6,042 bases of DNA from an uncultured Bacteroidales bacterium (GCA_900545245.1 UQYV01000070.1:1-6042), one strand, 5' to 3'; counted from the stretch's first letter, positions 1 to 6,042 are shown. Notes: a model not told the origin generated them from the letters alone. Program-made: numbers and translations.

Positions 1-883
1 CGTAGCTCTTCTTTGCAGCTGCGTAGCTGAAGTTAAAATGGGCGGAGGCACCGTGACAGTGACACCTGAACCTGAACCGACGCCTGAAGAAATGCCGGTG
101 AAGCTTCCGCTGACTATGAACTTTTCTGCTGATGATGCTTTGGGAGCGAGATTCAGCGAGGGGGATGTGGTCGGCTTGTTCGTCGTTGCGGAAAGAGATG
201 ATGTGTCGGAGGCTTCGGACAATATGTATGGCAATGTGCAGTTCACCCTTGAAAACGGCAGGTGGAATCCTTCGGAAGAGATGTGGCTCACGAAGAGAAA
301 GACCGGTGCGGACATTTATTGCTATAGCCCCTATTCAGGGGAGGTGACCACAGATGGTGTTCTTGGAACGGGAGTTAGGACGGAACAGAACACGGAGGAC
401 GGGTATGTGGCTTCGTTTGTCTTGTGGGGAAAGAAGACTGGTGTAAAGCCGTCCGAGAAGCCGGTCAGCATCGCCATGAGCAATCTTATGAGCTGTCTGA
501 ACCTTGTCGTCAAGGCTGGAAACGGTTGGACTGCCAAGGAAATGCCGGCTGCCGTCGTTCATTACTGCGCTCTTGCAGCCAGGGCAAAAGTCAATATCCT
601 CAACGGCACTATTGCCGCAGACGGAGACGTTGAGGAGATTACTGCCAGAAATAATGGTGACGGCACCTATTCAGCCATTGTCGTGCCTCAGACCGTAAAG
701 GACCAGGAACTTGTGAAGATACGCTTCGGCAGTGATGAGTATTTGTTGAAAACATCCATAGACCTGCTTCCCGGCAAGGTGCACACTTGTGAAATAACTG
801 TTTCAAAAACGAACGGAAGTTTTAATGCAACAATCGTCGGCTGGGAAACTGACAATAATGATTATGGAGGGCCTGTTGATTAA
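1..883 (+). CDS. Fimbrillin-like lipoprotein, 5' end missing (starts left of window)
   Basis: The reading frame is open from the first complete codon at position 2; 293 residues are visible. The frame begins with V-A-L-L-C-S-C, which fits the end of a lipoprotein signal peptide with lipobox L-C-S-C and the lipidated Cys at 20-22. The ATG at 38 is therefore an internal Met and not the start. A Pro/Glu-rich linker (visible residues 21-32) leads into a domain that matches the two downstream proteins: R-F-x-x-G-D-V-x-G-L-F-V near residue 50, W-N-P, D-I-Y-C-Y-S-P, F-V-L-W-G-K, Y-S-A-I-V-V-P-Q and a closing V-G-W (Trp281) followed by a 12-residue tail. This pattern is that of the Bacteroidales fimbrillin / Mfa-like family, exported subunits of type V pili or related surface lipoproteins. 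It diverges from its neighbours: YGYYP is YCYSP, the F-x-H-R before the central strand is lost (S-N-L-M), and there are four Cys in the mature part (107, 165, 189, 263). The next gene starts 15 bases downstream, so they are probably co-transcribed. Family assignment is confident; the role as stalk, tip or non-pilus lipoprotein is unknown. Confidence 0.93.
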   Translation, partial: VALLCSCVAEVKMGGGTVTVTPEPEPTPEEMPVKLPLTMNFSADDALGARFSEGDVVGLFVVAERDDVSEASDNMYGNVQFTLENGRWNPSEEMWLTKRKTGADIYCYSPYSGEVTTDGVLGTGVRTEQNTEDGYVASFVLWGKKTGVKPSEKPVSIAMSNLMSCLNLVVKAGNGWTAKEMPAAVVHYCALAARAKVNILNGTIAADGDVEEITARNNGDGTYSAIVVPQTVKDQELVKIRFGSDEYLLKTSIDLLPGKVHTCEITVSKTNGSFNATIVGWETDNNDYGGPVD

Positions 884-898
884 GACTTATTTAGAAAT

Positions 899-3800
899 AT
901 GAACTATATGACTATTCGAACGATATGTGGCACTTTTGCCGCCTTGATGCTTGTCGCCTCGGGCTGCGCCCGTGAACCATTCGGCGACGTCTCTGATGGC
1001 TCTGATGCAGTGAAAGTTCCACTCAAACTTTCCGGAAGCATCTCTCAAGTCTATCAGACGAGGGCAAACGACAGCGGCTTCGCTGACGGGGACAGAATCG
1101 GTGTATATGTCGTTGATTATGAGGATGCGAAACCGGGGACGCTGAAGCCGTCCGGCAACAGGGCCGACAACGTCTGGTTCAAGTTTAAGGAGCGCGCCGC
1201 TCTCTGGGAGCCGGCGAGGGACATTTATTGGAAAGACAAGAAAACTCATGTGGACATATATGGCTACTATCCGTTCACATCTGTGGAAGACGTCGCATCT
1301 CTGTCATTCGAAGTTCGTAAGGATCAGTCCACAGAGGCTAACGGAGGAGAACTTGCTGGCTATGAGGCGTCCGATTTTCTTTGGGGCAAGGTCGAGGATG
1401 TTGCCCCGACGTCAAGGACCGTGACGGTTTCGTTCACCCATAGGCTCGCTTCAATCAGAGTGTCGTTGAAAGAAGGAACTGGCTTCGCAACTGGGGAGTG
1501 GGAGGACGCCTCAAAGTCGGTGCTCGTTACCGGAACGAGTCGGGAGGCAACGATTAATATGGCTACCGGGACAGCCTCAATGAAGGGCGACCCTGACGGC
1601 TCCGGCATAATTCCATATAAGCATGGCGACGATTGGAGGGCAGTTGTCGTGCCTCAAACAGTGGCCGCCGGAGTACAGATTGTTGCCATCTCCGTTGACG
1701 GTCTTCCTTACAAGTTCAGCCGAAAGGAGCCATTCACGTTCTCTCCGTCTAAACAGCATAATTTCACGATTACGGTCAACAAGAAGCCGGATGGTGACTT
1801 CGAATTCGTTCTGACCGATGAAAGCATCACTGCCTGGGAGAATGACTCTGTGTCACACGATGCCGTGGCGAGGGAATATGTCGTCGTCAATGTCCCCAAG
1901 GCCGGAACTCTTGAGGAGTGCATCGCAGCTTCCGGCAAGGATTTGACAAAGATTCGTAACCTTAAGCTGACCGGAGAAATTAATTCTGCCGATTTTGCTG
2001 TGATGAGATTTGCGATGACATACCTCACGGCACTAAATCTTAAGGAAGTGCGGATTAAAAGGGGAACTAATGGCTGGTTCCACGGGAACAGTTCCACGAC
2101 CTATGAATATCATGAAGATGACTGTATCCCGAAGCATGCATTGGATGCGAAGGTATCTCTGGTCTTCCTCGTCCTTCCGGATCGGCTTCTGTCTATCGAA
2201 GACTCCGCTTTTTGTGATTGCCTCTCATTGTCTGGAAGCATAATTCTTCCGGAAGGTCTTGTTTCTCTTGATGTTGCAGCCTTCCGACATTGTCCGAATT
2301 TAATATCAGTCAGTTTCCCGAAGTCACTGACCAGAATTGGACGTGAAACAGGCACAGCCCATTGGGATGGCGTTTTTTATGGTTGTACTGAATTATGCTG
2401 CGAACTTGCGCTTCCGGAAAATCTGGAAGTAATAGGTACAGGTGCATTCTATAACTGTCCTGGTTTGTATGGCCAACTCCACATTCCGGAGTCCGTGACG
2501 GCAATCGGATCTGACGCTTTCGGCGGCTGCACGGGTCTGACCGGCTCATTGAAAATCCCTCAGACCGTATGTATAATTCACGATGGAACTTTCGACAACT
2601 GTGGATTCAACGGGACGTTGACTTTACATAACGGAATAAAGGTAATTGGGGCCAGGGCATTTAAAAACAGCAAATTCAAGGGAGAGTTGAACCTTCCGAC
2701 GGAACTGGAGCTTATATCCAACGAATGCTTCTGGAACTGCGACTTCAGCGGCAGGCTCGTCCTCCCCAAAACACTTCGTGCGATAGGAAGCCGGGCTTTT
2801 GAAAACAACTGGAGACTTTCGGGCATCGTTGAGATTCCGGAGGGCCTCATGAACATCGGCGCCGGAGCGTTCGCAAGATGCCGCAGCATAGAAGGCGTGA
2901 TACTTCCAGAAAGTCTTGAGACTATAAAGTACGAGAGCGGATGGTCTGAAGACGGTGGGGCATTTCAGGATTGTTTCGGCATCAACCGTGTGGTATGCAA
3001 GGGAACGGAGCCGCCATATATTCAGACAGGGGTTTTTAACGGCGTGTCAAAGGAAAACTTCACCCTTGAAGTCCCTGAAAGCGCGATAGTCCGCTATCAG
3101 ACTGCTCCGGGTTGGAAAGACTTCAAGCGGATTTCCGCCTACCGCAATCTTTCAGTTGTCCCGAACACGGCCAATGCACTCAACTCCAGAGCCACCCGTG
3201 ACTTTGTCCTCTATGCGGACGACGAATGGGAAGTGACGGAATGTCCGGAATGGATTGTCTTAAGCCAGACCTCAGGCAAGGGCAAGACAGCGATGCGTCT
3301 CTCATTTTCGCAGATGCCTCAGGGAGACAGACGCGAAGGCAAGGTTGTGTTTAAGCTGAAGGACAATGACTACAGAGTGGCTATGACCGTCAGCCAACAC
3401 GACTACAAGTATGCCGAAGACGAAATCCTGACACTGCAGAGTGCCTCCGAAGGCTGCGGCATCAATCTCGTTTTCCTCGGCGACGGCTACAATGCGGTTG
3501 ACATTAGCGATGGCAAGCTTCTGACAGACATAAACAAGGCCGTCGAGAATTTCTTCGCCATCGAACCGTACCGTACATATAAGAAATATTTCAATGTCTA
3601 TACGGGCATATCCGTGTCTCCGGAGTCGGGAATAGGAAGCATCAACACTATAGTCTATAATCGTTTCAACACCACGGCAAAAGGCGGCGTGACGCTCGGC
3701 GGTCGGAATGACAGCGACGTTGCGGAAATCTTCCGCTATGCCTGCAAGGCTCCGACAGTAAACGAGGACAACCTCAGCCGTACGCTTGTCGTCATGATTC

Positions 3801-4444
3801 CGAACACATCGGATTATGGCGGCATAACCTATATGTATGATGATGGCAGCGCGATTGCCTACTGCCCCAAGAGCGACTATGGCTACCCACTCGACTTCCG
3901 CGGTGTCATCCAGCATGAAGCCGGAGGACACGGATTCGGGAAGCTCGGCGACGAGTACATCTACCACAATACGTTCGTTGATGCCTGCGGCTGCTCCTGC
4001 TGCGGCCATGCGGGAGAACTTGCTGCCGCGCGTGAAAAAGGCTGGTATGAGAACCTCTCCCTCAGTGGCAAAGCAAACGAAGTTCCTTGGAGTCATCTTC
4101 TCTATCACGAGAAGTACAGTGGGCTCGTTGACATATTCGAGGGTGGGTTTATGCACAATAGAGGAGTCTATCGTTCCGAGTACAACAGCTGCATGAACAA
4201 TGAAATTCCCTATTACAACACCATCAGCCGCGAATCCATTGTCAGGCGTATAAAAGCCTATGCCGGTGAGGAGTATAGTTTTGAGGATTTCGTCGCAAAA
4301 GACAAGGTTGAGAATCTGCCCGAGACTGCGGCTGCCATGAGCAAGTCCGGAATAAAGGCTCATTCAAAAACTGATATGAGGAATGAGCATCATCATTCTC
4401 CTATTTTTATGGGAAAGCGCCCGAATTTCGATATTGACGAGTAA
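899..4444 (+). CDS. Multidomain surface lipoprotein: fimbrillin-like + BspA LRR + BACON-like + M64-type metallopeptidase
   Basis: This is a 1181-residue protein. A signal peptide ends in lipobox A-S-G-C with lipidated Cys23; ATG 908 (Met4) is an alternative start and neither has a clear ribosome site. Residues about 36-313 are a fimbrillin-like domain (F-A-D-G-D near 61, D-I-Y-G-Y-Y-P, D-Q-S-T, G-Y-E-A-S-D-F-L-W-G-K, V-V-V-P-Q, closing Trp313) that resembles the next gene. A cap (about 336-420, G-T-L-E-E-C then a K-L-T-G-E-I strand) leads into about eleven BspA-type LRR units of 23-24 residues (422-696, pattern L-x-[IL]-P-x-x-[LV]-x-x-I-G-x-x-A-F-x-x-C). Residues about 751-833 look like a BACON domain (W-E-V, C-P-E-W-I, ending V-S-Q). 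Residues about 842-1130 are M64-peptidase-like: L-V-F-L-G-D-G-Y (857-864), zinc motif H1006-E1007-A-G-G-H1011 followed by L-G-D-E-Y, a C-x-C-x-C-C cluster (1030-1035), and N-S-C-M-N-N-E-I-P-Y (Cys1098). The tail carries H-H-H and is probably unstructured. It would bind a target through the repeats and cut a peptide substrate at the cell surface; M64 includes IgA peptidases, but the substrate here is unknown. Sandwiched between two fimbrillin-like genes, it may be a pilus accessory or tip subunit (inference). Confidence 0.96.
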   Translation: MNYMTIRTICGTFAALMLVASGCAREPFGDVSDGSDAVKVPLKLSGSISQVYQTRANDSGFADGDRIGVYVVDYEDAKPGTLKPSGNRADNVWFKFKERAALWEPARDIYWKDKKTHVDIYGYYPFTSVEDVASLSFEVRKDQSTEANGGELAGYEASDFLWGKVEDVAPTSRTVTVSFTHRLASIRVSLKEGTGFATGEWEDASKSVLVTGTSREATINMATGTASMKGDPDGSGIIPYKHGDDWRAVVVPQTVAAGVQIVAISVDGLPYKFSRKEPFTFSPSKQHNFTITVNKKPDGDFEFVLTDESITAWENDSVSHDAVAREYVVVNVPKAGTLEECIAASGKDLTKIRNLKLTGEINSADFAVMRFAMTYLTALNLKEVRIKRGTNGWFHGNSSTTYEYHEDDCIPKHALDAKVSLVFLVLPDRLLSIEDSAFCDCLSLSGSIILPEGLVSLDVAAFRHCPNLISVSFPKSLTRIGRETGTAHWDGVFYGCTELCCELALPENLEVIGTGAFYNCPGLYGQLHIPESVTAIGSDAFGGCTGLTGSLKIPQTVCIIHDGTFDNCGFNGTLTLHNGIKVIGARAFKNSKFKGELNLPTELELISNECFWNCDFSGRLVLPKTLRAIGSRAFENNWRLSGIVEIPEGLMNIGAGAFARCRSIEGVILPESLETIKYESGWSEDGGAFQDCFGINRVVCKGTEPPYIQTGVFNGVSKENFTLEVPESAIVRYQTAPGWKDFKRISAYRNLSVVPNTANALNSRATRDFVLYADDEWEVTECPEWIVLSQTSGKGKTAMRLSFSQMPQGDRREGKVVFKLKDNDYRVAMTVSQHDYKYAEDEILTLQSASEGCGINLVFLGDGYNAVDISDGKLLTDINKAVENFFAIEPYRTYKKYFNVYTGISVSPESGIGSINTIVYNRFNTTAKGGVTLGGRNDSDVAEIFRYACKAPTVNEDNLSRTLVVMIPNTSDYGGITYMYDDGSAIAYCPKSDYGYPLDFRGVIQHEAGGHGFGKLGDEYIYHNTFVDACGCSCCGHAGELAAAREKGWYENLSLSGKANEVPWSHLLYHEKYSGLVDIFEGGFMHNRGVYRSEYNSCMNNEIPYYNTISRESIVRRIKAYAGEEYSFEDFVAKDKVENLPETAAAMSKSGIKAHSKTDMRNEHHHSPIFMGKRPNFDIDE

Positions 4445-5350
4445 ATGACCGATATGACTATGATTATGAAACGGATTATATATGTCTTTGCGCTGACCGT
4501 CACACTTGCCGGCTGCAACGAACTTGAGAAGACCGAAGAAAAGTCTTCTCTGCTTGAAATTAAGTTCGAAGTAGAGTATCCTGGCGCGGCATCGAAGGCA
4601 ACTGCTGTTGGATTTGAGGCCGGTGACGTGACCGGACTCTATATGACGGAATGGGCCGATGGCTCTCCGGTGAAGCTTGCCGCCTCAGGCAATGCCGTAA
4701 ATAACGTGCGTCTGACATTTGACGGCGAGTCGTGGGAATCGCGTCCCAAGACCTGGTGGGACATAGAGACAAAATATGATGTCTATGGCTACTATCCCTA
4801 CTCCTCTCCTTCTTCGGTCGATGAGTATAGGTTTTCAGTCCGCGAAGACCAGTCAACGTTGCGGGTCGGTAGCGTCCCCGGCGGCTACGAGGCCTCCGAT
4901 TTTCTCTGGGCAAAGGCCTCCGGAGTGAGTTATCCGCAGAAAGTCAGCCTTAAATTCAGTCACAGGATGAGCCGACTTGTTATCAGTCTTGTGAAGGGCG
5001 AGGATTTCGAAGGAGATTTTCCGGATGACATCGCGGTGAAGATCCACGGGGTGGTGACCGATGCCGTCATAGACCTCGGAGCCGGCGTGGTGACAAAGGA
5101 TGCCCGCGCAGCCACGCACAGCATCACTACGAGGAAGGATGCGGAAGGCCAATACGCGGCAATCCTTGTTCCTCAGAACATAACCCGCCGCCAGCCGCTC
5201 ATCGAGATTCTCTCCGGCAACGTCTCCTACCTTCTCGAAAGCCGCCTCAACTTCAAGTCCGGCGTCGAGCACAAACTGAACATCACTCTAAACAGCGACC
5301 CGTCAAAAGTCCGCATCGACATCGGTGGCGAAGTTCAAGGCTGGAGCTGA
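4445..5350 (+). CDS. Fimbrillin-like lipoprotein, short C-terminus
   Basis: This protein has 301 residues if started at 4445, the base after the previous stop. In-frame ATGs also lie at 4454, 4460 and 4466. The one at 4466 gives a textbook signal peptide (M-K-R-I-I then a hydrophobic core and lipobox L-A-G-C, Cys24 in the long numbering), so the real start may be 4466; no ribosome site decides it. The mature protein begins with an acidic stretch (N-E-L-E-K-T-E-E), as often seen in Bacteroidota surface lipoproteins. The rest is a single fimbrillin / Mfa-like domain: S-K-A-T then F-E-A-G-D-V-x-G-L-Y, W-W-D-I, D-V-Y-G-Y-Y-P-Y, E-D-Q-S-T, G-G-Y-E-A-S-D-F-L-W-A-K, F-S-H-R-M-S-R-L, Y-A-A-I-L-V-P-Q, and a terminal Q-G-W-S. 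It is closest in motif content to the fimbrillin domain of the preceding 1181-residue protein, which suggests duplication. It ends one residue after the conserved Trp, whereas the first gene in the window has a further 12 residues. It has no Cys after the lipidation site. It is likely the last gene of the operon, since a convergent gene follows. The role as pilus subunit is inferred from family only. Confidence 0.94.
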   Translation: MTDMTMIMKRIIYVFALTVTLAGCNELEKTEEKSSLLEIKFEVEYPGAASKATAVGFEAGDVTGLYMTEWADGSPVKLAASGNAVNNVRLTFDGESWESRPKTWWDIETKYDVYGYYPYSSPSSVDEYRFSVREDQSTLRVGSVPGGYEASDFLWAKASGVSYPQKVSLKFSHRMSRLVISLVKGEDFEGDFPDDIAVKIHGVVTDAVIDLGAGVVTKDARAATHSITTRKDAEGQYAAILVPQNITRRQPLIEILSGNVSYLLESRLNFKSGVEHKLNITLNSDPSKVRIDIGGEVQGWS

Positions 5351-5380
5351 ATTTTTGGCATGACCCGGTGCTCTTAATAG

Positions 5381-5402
5381 TTCGTGCAGGCTTTGCAGCG
5401 AA
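5381..5402. terminator. Weak hairpin between convergent genes, possible terminator
   Basis: The sequence can fold into an 8-pair stem: TTCGT then GCA pairs with TGC then GCGAA, with one bulged A, one T-G pair and a 5-base loop GGCTT. It sits 30 bases after the stop of the last fimbrillin-like gene and before the repeat array, in the place where the two converging transcripts must end. There is no T-run after it on either strand, so it is not a classic intrinsic terminator and the call is tentative. A run of five T directly after the stop codon (5352-5356) has no stem before it. Confidence 0.25.
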
Positions 5403-5409
5403 TCATCAT

Positions 5410-5501
5410 TCGTCCAATCGGCCAATTTTCATTCCGTCAATCGGCCAAATTCCATTCCGCCAGTTGGCCAAATTTCATTCCTCCAGTTGGCCAAATTTCA
5501 T
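5410..5501 (-). repeat. Four tandem 23-bp repeats at the 3' end of the ATPase gene
   Basis: Read on the minus strand from ATG to ATG, the units are 5501-5479, 5478-5456, 5455-5433 and 5432-5410, each exactly 23 bases with no indel. They begin ATGAAATTTGGCC (third unit ATGGAATTTGGCC, fourth ATGAAAATTGGCC) and continue with a CRA-YTG segment and a variable triplet before the next GAATG. The first two units differ at one base; the third and fourth have CGATTG where the first two have CAACTG. The core TTGGCCAA is a perfect 8-base palindrome in the first two units and is imperfect (TTGGCCGA) in the others. A fifth ATG in phase at 5409-5407 begins a sequence that no longer matches. The stop codon of the ATPase gene (5500-5498) lies inside the first unit. 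Function is unknown. The array is too short and lacks unique spacers, so it is not CRISPR-like. Confidence 0.95.
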
Positions 5502-6042
5502 TCCGTTTCCTTCCGCAGCCAGATTGAGAAGAATCGGTCATATACGATGATTTTACCGTTGAAATCATGCACGAAGTCTCGTTTTTGCAGGGCTTTGAGC
5601 GCGATGCTCACGCTGCTGGCCGCCGGCAAGTCGTGCTTGCGGATAAACTCCTGCGCCAGCACTGATGAGACTCCTTTTTCCTTGGCGATGGCCGTGAGAA
5701 GGGCTGCCTGATTGTCCGTGAGAGACTTGCAGTAGTTGATGAAAGCATCTTCCTGTTCGTTGATGATGTTTTCGACCGCCTGGACTATTGCCCTCTTGTC
5801 GATGACCTCTCCGTTTTCGTAGAGCCGGTTCAGGATGCACTGGACATACCAAGTCTGTCCATCGAACATGTCATAAAGATACCTGAAGTCGCCGTCGCTG
5901 ATTTCGATTCCTTCCTGTTTAAGCCATTTGTTCGCGAAGGTCTCATATTCACAGACCTCTATGAGTGGAAGGCTCATTATTTGGGAGCTTTGGTAAAACG
6001 GACGTTTCGCTGACAGGAACATTTCTGACATGAGGTGCTGGC
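5498..6042 (-). CDS. AAA-type ATP-binding protein, C-terminal half only (start lies beyond the window)
   Basis: From the Met codon at 6031-6029 to the stop, 177 residues are visible. The frame stays open to the window edge with Q-H-L before that Met, so this Met is not the start. The segment Q-H-L-M-x-x-M-F-L-S-A-K-R-P-F-Y-Q-S-S-Q-I-M followed later by Y-D-M-F-D-G-Q-T-W-Y-V-Q-x-I-L-N-R-L-Y matches what I know of the Bacteroidales ATP-binding proteins of the archaeal-type ATPase family (PF01637-like). In these the Walker A and B motifs lie in the N-terminal half, which is outside this window. Residues from about 104 (L-T-D-N-Q-A-A-L-L-T-A-I-A) to the end look like a winged-helix domain (S-S-V-S-I-A-L-K-A-L-Q-K-R-D-F-V, then I-V-Y-D-R-F-F-S-I-W-L). 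Such proteins are cytoplasmic, often multicopy, and of unknown cellular role. The gene converges on the fimbrillin operon and is probably unrelated to it. Its stop TGA overlaps the ATG of the first unit of the 23-bp array (ATGA), so the array begins at the very end of the gene. Confidence 0.92.
   Translation of the reverse strand, partial: QHLMSEMFLSAKRPFYQSSQIMSLPLIEVCEYETFANKWLKQEGIEISDGDFRYLYDMFDGQTWYVQCILNRLYENGEVIDKRAIVQAVENIINEQEDAFINYCKSLTDNQAALLTAIAKEKGVSSVLAQEFIRKHDLPAASSVSIALKALQKRDFVHDFNGKIIVYDRFFSIWLRKETE

Noticed and set aside
62..97. Pro/Glu repeat (P-E-P-E-P-T-P-E) in the first gene as a functional repeat
   Set aside because: It is a short low-complexity linker after the lipidation site, common in Bacteroidota lipoproteins.
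887..1249. A 120-codon minus-strand frame over the start of the large lipoprotein gene
   Set aside because: It lies antisense to a recognisable lipoprotein signal peptide and fimbrillin-like domain and has no recognisable features of its own.
3302..4363. A 353-codon open frame on the minus strand antisense to the BACON-like and peptidase regions
   Set aside because: The plus-strand frame has clear peptidase motifs. The antisense product shows no family motif, no signal and only composition expected from the mirror of a codon-biased gene.
4388..4396. His-His-His near the C-terminus of the large lipoprotein as a metal site
   Set aside because: Three His in a probably disordered tail is weak evidence, and nothing else in the tail supports a metal site.
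5349..5369. A possible extra degenerate repeat unit (GAATTTTTGGC) in the opposite orientation after the third gene
   Set aside because: The match is only to GAAT and TTTGGC with a gap and could easily be chance.
5410..5501. CRISPR or guide-type array
   Set aside because: There are only four direct 23-base units with no spacers between them, and no associated nuclease gene is visible.
5368..5550. A 60-codon plus-strand frame through the repeat array
   Set aside because: Its repetitive protein sequence is simply the 23-base array read through changing phases, and its end overlaps the ATPase coding region in antisense.

Overview
The window looks like part of a Bacteroidota chromosome, most likely Bacteroidales. 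The evidence is three consecutive fimbrillin-like (type V pilus family) lipoproteins, a BspA-type leucine-rich repeat, a BACON-like domain, an M64-like metallopeptidase and a C-terminal piece of the multicopy Bacteroidales-type ATP-binding protein, plus the absence of clear Shine-Dalgarno sequences before the starts. The genus cannot be fixed from this sequence.

Layout. Positions 1-883 (+) hold the 3' part of a fimbrillin-like lipoprotein whose start is left of the window; the end of its signal peptide and lipobox are still visible. Positions 899-4444 (+) encode a 1181-residue lipoprotein that joins a fimbrillin-like domain, about eleven BspA-type leucine-rich repeats, a BACON-like domain and an M64-type zinc peptidase domain. 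Positions 4445-5350 (+) encode a third fimbrillin-like lipoprotein that starts on the base after the preceding stop codon. The gaps are 15 and 0 bases, so the three genes are almost certainly one transcription unit. Positions 5351-5497 are a convergent intergenic stretch with a weak hairpin and most of an array of four 23-bp tandem repeats (5410-5501). Positions 5498-6042 (-) hold the C-terminal half of an AAA-type ATP-binding protein whose P-loop end lies beyond the window; its stop codon lies inside the first repeat of the array.

How the genes may work together (inference). Fimbrillin-like lipoproteins of this family are exported, lipid-anchored and in known cases assembled into pili by donor-strand exchange. 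The large middle protein would place an adhesive repeat domain and a protease on such a structure or directly on the cell surface. The first and third proteins could be partner subunits. The ATPase gene is convergent and probably an independent module with its own repeat array.

Points for a second look are the four-part adhesin/protease fusion, its HExxGH zinc motif and Cys cluster, two matched insertions in the repeat domain, the cysteine-rich first pilin, the tail-less third pilin, and the tandem array that reads as a chain of overlapping eight-codon mini-ORFs.
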